From Thermoplasmatales archaeon UBA509 (lineage in GTDB: Archaea > Thermoplasmatota > Thermoplasmata > Thermoplasmatales > Thermoplasmataceae), in the NCBI GenBank assembly GCA_002498845.1, contig DAJC01000039.1, forward strand, positions 1 through 55,344: a stretch of DNA of 55,344 nt. Reading direction: 5' to 3'. Below, piece by piece: positions 24,375-32,351 of this stretch (position 1 is the stretch's first letter; every line of letters begins with the position of its first letter). Both the position numbers and the translations under genes were made by a program. The notes under the pieces are model-generated. The model was given only the letters and a program-made list of their open reading frames with translations, searched no databases and was not told where the DNA came from.

Positions 24375-24988
24375 CTTCCAGAGGAAATATACCCCTCCCT
24401 CTCCATGAGGCCAAGGAAATATTCATGTATTCTGGTATCTCTTGTGAGCTCAGGGTGGAACGTCATACCGATTATATTTTCCTGCCTTACCATCACTATC
24501 TCATCGCCTCTCCTGGCCATTACCCTGCTTCTTCCCGGTGATGATATTACAGGAGCGCGAATGAATACGGCCTGAAACTCTCCTATTTCATCAATATTGA
24601 TATTCTCAATGAATGAATTTATCTGCCTGCCGTAGGCATTCCTTTTTATTTCTGTGTCAAGGATTCCCATTCCAGGCACTCTCTCATCATTTGTTTCCCT
24701 GGAAATGAGAATGAGGCCGGCGCATGTCCCCATCACAGGCACACCGTCATTTGCCATGGCCTTTATCCTGCCATAGATGCCGTAGTTCTGAGTGAGCTTG
24801 TATATTGTAGTGCTCTCTCCACCCGGTATTATTATGCCTGAAACACCGTCCAGCTTCTCCGGTTTCCTGACCTCAACAGCCTCAACATCGATTCCACCTC
24901 TTTTCCTGATTGAGTTGAGGACGTCAATATGTTCTGAAACATCTCCCTGGAATCCCACCACTCCTATTTTTTCAGGCAATAACATCAC
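24371..24988 (-). CDS. pdxT: pyridoxal 5'-phosphate synthase glutaminase subunit
   Basis: Encodes 205 residues. KIGVVGFQGDVSEHIDVL, IPGGESTTI, VMGTCAGLILIS (catalytic Cys) and GMTFHPELTRDTRIHEYFL (catalytic His-Pro-Glu) are the PdxT glutamine amidotransferase signatures. It supplies ammonia to PdxS for PLP synthesis; pdxS is not here. It sits between glyA and gcvT with 4-nt overlaps on both sides, linking PLP supply with two enzymes of serine-glycine one-carbon metabolism (GlyA is PLP-dependent). Confidence 0.9.
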   Translation of the reverse strand: MMLLPEKIGVVGFQGDVSEHIDVLNSIRKRGGIDVEAVEVRKPEKLDGVSGIIIPGGESTTIYKLTQNYGIYGRIKAMANDGVPVMGTCAGLILISRETNDERVPGMGILDTEIKRNAYGRQINSFIENINIDEIGEFQAVFIRAPVISSPGRSRVMARRGDEIVMVRQENIIGMTFHPELTRDTRIHEYFLGLMEREGYISSGR

Positions 24989-26268
24989 CTGTAGAGTTCA
25001 ATGTATTCATACGGTTTCAGGTTCCCGAAGCAGTATTTAACCTGAGTGAAACTTTCCTTCAGTTCCTTCATCTCAGATTTCACCCTGTCCGACTGCCCCT
25101 TTTTAATTACCTCAGCCATGCTTCTTGCAACCGTCCTGGCATCTGATTCCCTGAAGCCAATCCTGGTTATTTCCTGTGCCCCGACACGTATACCACTTGG
25201 ATTCTGCGAATTCCTGTTATTGTCTTCAGGCAGCAGGTTCTTGTTTGCAACTATGCCGGATTTCTCAAGGTTCTCTGCCACAAGCTTGCCTCCCCCAAAT
25301 TTACTGACATTCATTATGAAGGTGTGTGATTCCGTGAAACCTCTTGCTTCCCCAAGCACATTAATGCCGTTCTCACTGAGTTCAGAGGCCATAGCCCTGG
25401 CATTCTTAATGATCTGTCTGGCATAATCTTCACCAAACTCAAGGGTTTCCGCCAGGGTTACACCCAGTGCAGCCATGGCATTGAGATGGTGGTTGCTCAA
25501 TGTTCCAGGAAAAACACCCCTCTGGATGCCCTTCCACTTGTCGTCCTCTGTGTTTCCAAGAATTATCCCATGCTGAGGCCCAGGCAGGGTCTTATGTGTG
25601 CTTCCCGTAATTACATGTGCACCCTCTCGGATGGGGTCCTGGAACCGCCTGCCAGCAATCAGTCCAAGCACATGGGCACCATCATACCACACTGTGCAGC
25701 CTGCTTCCTGGAAAGCATCAGCCATCTCCCTCAGGGGAGCCGGAAACAGGAACACAGACTGGCCAAAGAGGCAAACCTTTGGTTTTTCCCTTATTATGAG
25801 CTTTGAAGCCTCGTCCGGGAGAACACTCATTGTTTCCGGATCATAGGGATAATTGACAGTGTTGAGTCCGCGAAGCCCAACGGCCCCGAATTTTGCGGCA
25901 CTTATGTGCCCCCCTCCGGAAAGATCAGGGGTGGCGATCTTGTCGCCGGGCTTCAGAAGCCCATAAATGACCGACATATTGGCATTGGTTCCCGATACAG
26001 GGCGAGGGTCGCTCTGCTTTACATTGAAAACCCTGTTGGATAGGTCAATAACCTTATCCTCTATCTGATCCACATAGAAGTTTCCCTGGTAGTACCTGTG
26101 ATGAGGCAGCCCTTCAGCGTACCTGAAACCAAGATCTGTTGTGAGCATTTCCATGGCCAGCGGGCTCATTATGTTCTCTGAAGCAATCAGGGGAATGCTC
26201 TCCCTGAAAAACTTCTGATGTTCCATCGCCAGTTTCCTGAGTTCCAAGGCATCTTCAAGCGCACTCAT
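24985..26268 (-). CDS. glyA: serine hydroxymethyltransferase
   Basis: Encodes 427 residues from ATG 26268 (an upstream in-frame start would add 11 unlikely residues). It has SIPLIASENIMSPLA, RYAEGLPHHRYYQGN, the VWYDGAHVLGLIAG segment, the PLP-lysine site VITGSTHKTLPGPQHG, and the C-terminal KYCFGNLKPYEYIELYR of archaeal enzymes. It interconverts serine and glycine with a C1-pterin carrier. It is the first gene of the operon with pdxT and gcvT, and is divergent from the dienoyl-CoA reductase gene. Confidence 0.9.
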   Translation of the reverse strand: MSALEDALELRKLAMEHQKFFRESIPLIASENIMSPLAMEMLTTDLGFRYAEGLPHHRYYQGNFYVDQIEDKVIDLSNRVFNVKQSDPRPVSGTNANMSVIYGLLKPGDKIATPDLSGGGHISAAKFGAVGLRGLNTVNYPYDPETMSVLPDEASKLIIREKPKVCLFGQSVFLFPAPLREMADAFQEAGCTVWYDGAHVLGLIAGRRFQDPIREGAHVITGSTHKTLPGPQHGIILGNTEDDKWKGIQRGVFPGTLSNHHLNAMAALGVTLAETLEFGEDYARQIIKNARAMASELSENGINVLGEARGFTESHTFIMNVSKFGGGKLVAENLEKSGIVANKNLLPEDNNRNSQNPSGIRVGAQEITRIGFRESDARTVARSMAEVIKKGQSDRVKSEMKELKESFTQVKYCFGNLKPYEYIELYR

Positions 26269-26387
26269 GATTACACTTCGCAGTTGAGTAGTCCTTTTCA
26301 CAATAAGAAATTATGCTGTGACACATAATTTATGTTCAGCAGCAGGGAAATGGAGAAATTCAATTAGTGTTTAGCATTGATGATAAC

Positions 26388-27236
26388 ATGTTTGAGAAGG
26401 ATCTGCTGAAGGGCAAGGTTGCTCTTGTCACCGGAGGAGGAACAGGAATAGGCTTAGAGATGTCCAAAAGATTTGGAAGCCTGGGGGCATCCATATGCAT
26501 CATCGGACGCAGAGAGAACGTTCTGGAAAAGGCCGTAGAGGAACTCAGGAAATCAGGAACAAGTGCCGAATACCACAGATGTGACGTGCGGAACCCAGCC
26601 GAAATAAAGGAGTCTGTGGACTATTTCATGCAGAAATTCTCGCACATAGATATCCTTGTCAACAATGCTGCAGGAAATTTTGTATCCCCAACGGAAAACC
26701 TCTCCCCGCATGCTGTTGATGCTGTACTGGGCATCGTTCTGCACGGTACACTCTACATGACCCTTGACCTTGGAAAGCGCTGGATCAGTTCAGGCAGCCA
26801 CGGGGTTGTTCTGGACATAGTCACATCGTATGCATGGACCGGATCCGGCTTCGTCGTCCCGTCAGCTGCTGCCAAGGCAGGTGTACTTGCAACAGTCAGG
26901 TCACTGGCCGTTGAATGGGCGAAATATGGAATAAGGCACGTTGCAATAGCTCCAGGCCCTTTCCCCACCGAGGCCACCAGGAAGAATCTGTTTCCGCTTC
27001 CCGAAGTTGAGAAACTTCTGACCGAGCGTGTTCCCATGGGAAGAGTGGGAAATATGGAGGAAATCGCGAACCTGGCCTCATTCCTGGTTTCCGATGAGGC
27101 AGGTTTCATCAATGGCGAGGTAGTTACAATTGATGGCGGAGAATGGCTGAAGGGAGCAGGTGAATTCAACAACCTTCTTGACCTGACTGGTGAACAGTGG
27201 AAGCTCATCAGGGAGATATCATCGAAAAAGTCTTAG
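26388..27236 (+). CDS. 2,4-dienoyl-CoA reductase (DECR-type SDR)
   Basis: Encodes 282 residues from ATG 26388; GTG 26367 is possible but adds an unconserved 7 residues. Rossmann GGGTGIG and NNAAGNF are in place; the active-site region TSYAWTGSGFVVPSAAAKAGVL lacks the usual SDR Tyr before the Lys but matches mitochondrial/peroxisomal DECR proteins, where the Tyr lies elsewhere. This strongly suggests an NADPH-dependent 2,4-dienoyl-CoA reductase, which removes conjugated double bonds of unsaturated acyl-CoA. Divergent from glyA, and the first gene of a region with CoA-transferase, thiolase-fold and FadH-like genes. Confidence 0.8.
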   Translation: MFEKDLLKGKVALVTGGGTGIGLEMSKRFGSLGASICIIGRRENVLEKAVEELRKSGTSAEYHRCDVRNPAEIKESVDYFMQKFSHIDILVNNAAGNFVSPTENLSPHAVDAVLGIVLHGTLYMTLDLGKRWISSGSHGVVLDIVTSYAWTGSGFVVPSAAAKAGVLATVRSLAVEWAKYGIRHVAIAPGPFPTEATRKNLFPLPEVEKLLTERVPMGRVGNMEEIANLASFLVSDEAGFINGEVVTIDGGEWLKGAGEFNNLLDLTGEQWKLIREISSKKS

Positions 27237-27384
27237 CTGGAAAACGGAAGGGCCTGGATTTCAGTTAAAGCCATAAAAAATGAACCATATCACCGGGAAA
27301 GTCAGCATTGCCATAGAGTTCGCTGCCATACTCTGGATGTTATAAAAAATGGCATGGACAACCCACGCACAGGCTGTTCCCGGA

Positions 27385-28677
27385 TCACTTTTCTATGTTT
27401 ATATCTTCCTTGAGACCCTTTCCCCTGGTTTCCTTCATGAGGAATACAAGCGGTATAACCACTATGAAACCAATAGCTGTATATGCCACGGCATGCCCTA
27501 ATCCTACAACTAGGGCAAGAGCTCCAATGCCGAATATTACAGCTGCAGCAAAGAATCTGCCCATTGATGTGACAAATGCAAACCCTGATCCCCTGAATTC
27601 TGTTGGGTAAAGTTCCGGAAGCCAGAGAGTGAATACTGCAAAATCAGCCCCACCCAGCCCAAGCAACGGGACAGCAAGGAACATTTCAAGAAGCGATCCA
27701 GTGTAGAATACAACATCATAGATCAGAAAAATGCTAATGGCCATGAGCACCAGGAACGTTATTTCCGTTGTGCGCCTGCCAAGTTTTTCGGCAAGGAATG
27801 GCATTATGAGGCAGCCTATGACTGTGAACAAAGATACTTCGGCACCTGCAGCAGCGACAAGGTCTATTGTGGGATAAGCCAGATGAGGAATCCTCTTAAT
27901 TATGTTTGTTGTCACGTCTGGCACGTACACAGTTCCCCCGTAGAGACCCACAATTACCGCAATGAGCACTATGGATCCCGCTATGGTTGTTCTCCTGTAC
28001 TCCTTGCCGAAAGCTGACAGAAAGGACTTTTTGGCTGAAATATCGGCTGTTTTCTGTACCTTTTCCCATCTCTCAGGTTCCCTGGTCCTGAATCCAAGGT
28101 AGGCTACAAATACCACCGGAAGGGCACCCAGCATCAGGAGCCCCCTGAATCCGATGTATGGGAATAGTACAAGATATGCTATGGCAGCGAAGAAGAATCC
28201 AAAGTAGTATCCCGTATGGAACATACCAGCACCCATCACTCTCCTGTTTTCAGGAAAGGCCTCGGCCACGGCGTTCCCGCCGGTGAACCATACTGAACCT
28301 ATTCCAAGCCCCACTATGAACCTGAACACCATGAACTCGTAGGCATTTGTGGCTATGCCGCTCAATATTGAACCAACAGCGAACAGTATCACGCTGATTG
28401 CCAGTGTCTTCACTCTGCCGTATTTATCTGACAACGGACCAAAAATTACAGATGCACCCCATCCCAGAAGGAAGACCGCGAAGAACGCCTCAAGGAAAAA
28501 ATCCTTGTAGGAGAGGCTGATTCCCGTCGCCTTGAGCAGATACTCCGTGGTAACCACGTTCACGAATGCGTAAATGAACGCCGTGAAACCGTCAAGGGTC
28601 CACCCTCCCCAGGATGTGTAGAATATTTTCCAGTTTACTCCTTTCCATGAACTTCTTGCTGGAATTGTTTCAGTCAT
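27385..28677 (-). CDS. MFS transporter (metabolite:H+ symporter-like)
   Basis: Encodes 430 residues from ATG 28677. It has twelve hydrophobic spans, with the first loop motif GPLSDKYGRVKTL (G-x3-D/K-x2-GR), GLGIGSVWFTGGNAVAEAFPENRR, and EKLGRRTTE after span 7, then LYPTEFRGSGFAFVTSMGR near the end, all signatures of the sugar/aromatic-acid transporter group of the MFS. It probably imports an organic acid or other carbon source into the acyl-CoA pathway genes that flank it. Convergent with the DECR-type gene and divergent from the CoA-transferase gene. Confidence 0.8.
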   Translation of the reverse strand: MTETIPARSSWKGVNWKIFYTSWGGWTLDGFTAFIYAFVNVVTTEYLLKATGISLSYKDFFLEAFFAVFLLGWGASVIFGPLSDKYGRVKTLAISVILFAVGSILSGIATNAYEFMVFRFIVGLGIGSVWFTGGNAVAEAFPENRRVMGAGMFHTGYYFGFFFAAIAYLVLFPYIGFRGLLMLGALPVVFVAYLGFRTREPERWEKVQKTADISAKKSFLSAFGKEYRRTTIAGSIVLIAVIVGLYGGTVYVPDVTTNIIKRIPHLAYPTIDLVAAAGAEVSLFTVIGCLIMPFLAEKLGRRTTEITFLVLMAISIFLIYDVVFYTGSLLEMFLAVPLLGLGGADFAVFTLWLPELYPTEFRGSGFAFVTSMGRFFAAAVIFGIGALALVVGLGHAVAYTAIGFIVVIPLVFLMKETRGKGLKEDINIEK

Positions 28678-28830
28678 TCTAAAAGTTAAACGCCTAATGT
28701 ATAAAATTATTGTCATCATGTTATGATGGTCAATATAAGATTATCCTATCAGTCAGGATAGTTGGCCTTGGATTCCCTGGAAAATCCTGAAGCAGCGAAC
28801 CTTTGAATCTTGAGGTTGTAAACCGGATCA

Positions 28831-28839
28831 CTTTTTAAA
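28831..28839 (+). promoter_or_regulatory. box A for the CoA-transferase gene
   Basis: CTTTTTAAA lies 21-29 nt upstream of ATG 28860 but only about 3-11 nt upstream of an in-frame ATG at 28842. The leaderless spacing favours 28860 as the true start. Confidence 0.45.
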
Positions 28840-28859
28840 CCATGCCCGGTTTTCCATCC

Positions 28860-30080
28860 ATGGAAGGATCAGGCCCTTTAAACGGTTTGAGAGTTCTGGA
28901 TCTGACACAGGCAATGGCAGGTCCCATGGCAACAATGACCCTGGGGGACCTTGGGGCAGAGGTCATCAAGGTGGAACCGCTTTCAGGGGATCAGACAAGA
29001 TCCTGGGCTCCGCCATACATGGACGGGATGTCCTCATACTATCTCAGCGCAAACAGGAACAAGAAGAGCATTGCAATTGACCTGAAGAATCCCGTTGGGC
29101 AGGAACTTCTCAGAAAACTGGCCATGGATTCTGATGTGATCATTGAGAACTTCAGGCCCGGCACAATGGAGAAGTTCGGACTGTCCTATGAGGAAGCAAG
29201 GAAACTGAACAGAAAAATCATATACTGCAGCCTTTCGGGATACGGCCAGACCGGCCCTTCCAGGGAATGGCCAGGCTACGATCTCACAGTACTGGCCTAC
29301 AGCGGGCTTCTGAGCCTGAATGCAGAAGAGGGCAGGCCTCCAATCAAGTTTGGCGTGCCCATAGCAGACATAACAGCAGGCCTTTTCTCCGTAATTGCGG
29401 TGCTTGCGGCCCTTCACCACAGGGATGCAACCGGAGAGGGGCAGTTCATAGACATGTCAATGCTTGACGCCAATTTCTCTATACTGACGCACCAGGCACT
29501 GGGATATTTCTCCACTGGAAAAAATCCAAATCATCTTGGATCCGCGCATTCCAACATAGCCCCATACCAGGTCTTCAGCACCGCAGATGGTTACATAGCC
29601 GTTGCAGTTGGAACAGAAAAGCTCTGGAAAACCTTCTGCAGCATAATAGGAAGGGATGATATGACCCGCAATCCAATGTTTCTCACCAATGTTGACAGGG
29701 TTCAGAACAGGGAAAAACTTGCGGATGAAATAAACAGGGCGTTCTCAGCATTCAGAACGCAGGAACTCTTCCAGAAATTCCTGGATTCCGGGATTCCCGC
29801 GGCCCCAATAAACAATGTTGATCAGGCTGTGAATGCGCCGCAGATAATGGAGAGGAATATGCTTGTTGATATGGATGCACCCTATGGGAAAATAAGGATA
29901 CTGGGCACGCCATTCAAGATGTCAGCAACGCCGGCATCAGTCCGTTTGCACCCGCCAATGCTGGGGGAAAACACGGCAGAGATTCTCCGCAACATTGGAT
30001 ACAGCCGTGAGGAAATATCAAACCTGGTTGAAAAAAGGATAGTCAATGGAAATGCCAGCACTGACAGGAAAAAGGAATGA
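28860..30080 (+). CDS. class III CoA transferase (CaiB/BaiF)
   Basis: Encodes 406 residues from ATG 28860, chosen by box A spacing and because MEGSGPLNGLRVLDLTQAMAGP is the usual family beginning. GDLGAEVIKVEPLSGDQTR, NKKSIAIDLKNPVGQELL, ENFRPGTMEKFGL, SLSGYGQTGP and GEGQFIDMSMLDA (catalytic Asp) are conserved. These enzymes move CoA between acyl groups, activating a carboxylic acid at the expense of another CoA thioester. Lying among reductase and thiolase-fold genes, it probably activates the substrate of the pathway. Confidence 0.85.
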   Translation: MEGSGPLNGLRVLDLTQAMAGPMATMTLGDLGAEVIKVEPLSGDQTRSWAPPYMDGMSSYYLSANRNKKSIAIDLKNPVGQELLRKLAMDSDVIIENFRPGTMEKFGLSYEEARKLNRKIIYCSLSGYGQTGPSREWPGYDLTVLAYSGLLSLNAEEGRPPIKFGVPIADITAGLFSVIAVLAALHHRDATGEGQFIDMSMLDANFSILTHQALGYFSTGKNPNHLGSAHSNIAPYQVFSTADGYIAVAVGTEKLWKTFCSIIGRDDMTRNPMFLTNVDRVQNREKLADEINRAFSAFRTQELFQKFLDSGIPAAPINNVDQAVNAPQIMERNMLVDMDAPYGKIRILGTPFKMSATPASVRLHPPMLGENTAEILRNIGYSREEISNLVEKRIVNGNASTDRKKE

Positions 30081-30097
30081 GATCAGCCTTTCAGGAA

Positions 30098-30385
30098 TCA
30101 TGCTTTCCTGCATATGGGGCCAAGTTCATCATCCTGAATGTCGGCCTGGGATCCTTCCATGAGTTTCTCCTGTGAGCGACAGAAAACCTTCACGTCATCA
30201 ACATCAAGGAGCACAAGGTAGTACCTGTCCGGATACGGGTCAGGAGTTGCGATGAGCTCCACGGATTCCAGGACTATGCCGCTCCGTGCCGGAACCTTCT
30301 CAAAGTCCTCCTTCCCACATTTGGGGCATACGGACCTTGCAACCAGAAATTTCGTACCGCAGTTCCTGCATCTGTTTATGTTCAT
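30098..30385 (-). CDS. DUF35 OB-fold/zinc-ribbon protein, partner of the thiolase-fold protein
   Basis: Encodes 95 residues. An N-terminal rubredoxin-like zinc ribbon (RCRNCG...CPKCG, cysteines at about 6, 9, 20, 23) is followed by a DUF35 OB-fold. The ATG overlaps the stop of the thiolase-fold gene by 4 nt. DUF35 proteins are obligate partners of SCP2-type thiolases and of Ltp2-type aldolases, shuttling or positioning acyl-CoA. It is shorter than most partners (about 120-140 residues). Confidence 0.8.
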   Translation of the reverse strand: MNINRCRNCGTKFLVARSVCPKCGKEDFEKVPARSGIVLESVELIATPDPYPDRYYLVLLDVDDVKVFCRSQEKLMEGSQADIQDDELGPICRKA

Positions 30386-31527
30386 GATGCACCTCCGTAA
30401 ACTATTGCAGTGGCATTGTTGCCGAAACCTGCCATGCTCAGGGAGAAGCCCAGGTGGGCATCCTTTATCTGCCTCTTCTCGGCCTTTCCAGTGATCTGGA
30501 GGTATATTTCACCTGCCTGTGCCACACCGCTGGCCCCGATGGGGTGGCCCTTTGAATTGAGTCCGCCGCTGGTATTGATGGGTCTCGGGCCGCCTATTTC
30601 GGTCTCCCCGTTCATGACAGCTTCCCAGCCATGTCCCTTCCTGAAGAAACCTGCGTCCTCGCTCTCTATGATCTCCAGTACTGCAGCCATATCATGCAGT
30701 TCAACAACATCCATGTAATTGGGAGTAAGCTTCGACCGGCGGAATGCCATTTCTGAAGATCTCCTGACACTTCCTATGGTGGTCAGGGAATCCCTGTATG
30801 ACAGCGATGATGTCCCGGATGAATAACCCACCCCCAGGATTTCAACATGATGGCTGCCGAAGGAATCCCGGTTCTCGTCTGATGTCATCAGTAACGAGAC
30901 AGCGCCGTCACTCACAGGGCAGAACTCGAAAATTCGCAGAGGATCGGCTATGACACGTGAAGCCATGACTTCCTCAAGGGTCACCTCAGACTGGAAATGC
31001 GCATACGGATTCAGGGACCCATTGTGGTGGTTCTTCACAGCTACACGGGCAATGCTCTCACGTGGTGCGTCAAACTCCTTCAGGTAGGATCTGGTCATGA
31101 AGGCAGCCAGCGACGGAAGTGATATTCCTGCAGAACGCTCCTCTGGATGAAGAAGGGAGGCTATGATCCTGGTTGATTTCTTGGTTGGATAGCCGGTCAT
31201 TTTCTCAGCGCCTATGACAAGCACATTGCTGGCATTTCCAGACCTTATGAGAGAATCAGCAACCATGACGGCACTTCCGCCGCTTCCGCTGGTGTTGTCC
31301 ACCCTCATTGACGGCACATCGTCCATGGAAAGCCTGGTTGAAATGAGGTTATTGACGCCGGACATATCGTTGAATTCCCCCGAGTATGAATTTGAGAAAA
31401 CAATGAAATCAATATCCCTGCCGTATCTCCTCACAATGGGAAGGGCCGATTCCGCAACCAGATCCAGCAGGCCTTCCGGCCTTTTGCCAAAACGTGTGAA
31501 ACTCACATCCGATATTACTGACATCAT
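30382..31527 (-). CDS. thiolase-fold protein with Ser at the nucleophile position
   Basis: Encodes 381 residues of the archaeal/SCP2 thiolase type. VVELHDMAAVLE and INTSGGLNSKGHPIGASGVAQ (catalytic His region) are conserved. The nucleophile segment normally reads NxCxSG, but here it is MRVDNTSGSGGSAV, with Ser80 where the catalytic Cys should be, and the C-terminal loop is SMAGFGNNAT. It therefore probably does not perform thiolytic cleavage through a Cys; the Ltp2-DUF35 aldolases of steroid side-chain breakdown are thiolase-fold proteins with no such Cys. ATG ATG at the start leaves a one-codon ambiguity. Located between an SDR and DUF35. Confidence 0.75.
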   Translation of the reverse strand: MMSVISDVSFTRFGKRPEGLLDLVAESALPIVRRYGRDIDFIVFSNSYSGEFNDMSGVNNLISTRLSMDDVPSMRVDNTSGSGGSAVMVADSLIRSGNASNVLVIGAEKMTGYPTKKSTRIIASLLHPEERSAGISLPSLAAFMTRSYLKEFDAPRESIARVAVKNHHNGSLNPYAHFQSEVTLEEVMASRVIADPLRIFEFCPVSDGAVSLLMTSDENRDSFGSHHVEILGVGYSSGTSSLSYRDSLTTIGSVRRSSEMAFRRSKLTPNYMDVVELHDMAAVLEIIESEDAGFFRKGHGWEAVMNGETEIGGPRPINTSGGLNSKGHPIGASGVAQAGEIYLQITGKAEKRQIKDAHLGFSLSMAGFGNNATAIVYGGAS

Positions 31528-31565
31528 TTTCTGTACGGCATTTTGATTTATTAAACTGTCACTTT

Positions 31566-32264
31566 TCAGAGGCCATCTGGAATCTGCGTTCCGAACCCGG
31601 AATCCACCTCAACGATCTGCCCTGTAATCTCTTCGCTGCTCATGATCCACATTACTGCAGATGCAATGGGATCGGCACTGTGCCGGCCTGTTTCCAGCAG
31701 ATTCTTTACGTCTGATCCCCCACAGTTCTCCTTGGATATGAAACCGGGAGCCACGGCATTAATCCTGATTCCCCTGGGGGCAAGCTCTCCTGCAAGCTCA
31801 TGAACCATGAAGGTCACAGCTCCCTTTCCCGCTGCATAGCCGGCATGGCTGTTCATGTACACGTGCCTGGCTGCAGTAACTGCAGTTATGGAACCATGTG
31901 ACTGTGAGAGATAAGCCAGGCTTTCCCTTGCAACGTTGTAAAATGTCTGGGCATTGTTCATCAGCGCGGAGGCAAAGAGATCATTATCAACATCACCCAG
32001 TCCCGATTTCCTGAAAAACCCCCCCGCGGTATGGACCACATGATGGATGCTGCCCGCGTCATGCAGGATGCTGGAAAACACTTCATGAACTGAATGAGGA
32101 TCCCTGAGGTCTCCAGAATAGTGCCTTATTCCAATGTCTGCAGCAATTTTCTCGCCAGCTTTGCTTCTGGAAATTGCATAAACTCCACATCCACCTCTGG
32201 CCAGAGCCCTTGAGACGGCACACCCCATTCCGGGCCCAATGCCGCTTACCACAACGTTCTGCAT
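31566..32264 (-). CDS. short-chain dehydrogenase/reductase
   Basis: Encodes 232 residues from ATG 32264, with GGAGTGATC just upstream and a box A (TTAAAAATTA) about 15-25 nt upstream. NVVVSGIGPGMGCAVSRALA is the Rossmann nucleotide loop, HTAGG follows, and GYAAGKGAV supplies the Tyr-x3-Lys pair with SITAVTA as the Ser. Likely NAD(P)-dependent 3-hydroxyacyl-type dehydrogenase or reductase; the neighbouring thiolase-fold gene suggests it prepares or uses its substrate. Divergent from the FadH-like gene. Confidence 0.75.
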   Translation of the reverse strand: MQNVVVSGIGPGMGCAVSRALARGGCGVYAISRSKAGEKIAADIGIRHYSGDLRDPHSVHEVFSSILHDAGSIHHVVHTAGGFFRKSGLGDVDNDLFASALMNNAQTFYNVARESLAYLSQSHGSITAVTAARHVYMNSHAGYAAGKGAVTFMVHELAGELAPRGIRINAVAPGFISKENCGGSDVKNLLETGRHSADPIASAVMWIMSSEEITGQIVEVDSGFGTQIPDGL

Positions 32265-32351
32265 GATCACTCCATCCGGGATAATTTTTAACCCTTTCGT
32301 CCGCAAGCCATAAATGGCTACTCTTAAGAATGAAGTCCTATTCTCTGCGGG

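Noticed and set aside
27370..28840. GGATCACTTTT shared with the IS21 end (11869) at 27378 and 28825, as IS remnants
   Set aside because: At 27385 it is simply the last codons of the MFS gene, and the match is too short to call a remnant.
28842..28859. ATG 28842 as start of the CoA transferase
   Set aside because: It would lie only about 3-11 nt from the box A; ATG 28860 has leaderless spacing and the usual family N-terminus.
30382..31527. Ordinary acetyl-CoA acetyltransferase
   Set aside because: The catalytic Cys position is Ser and the C-terminal loop differs.
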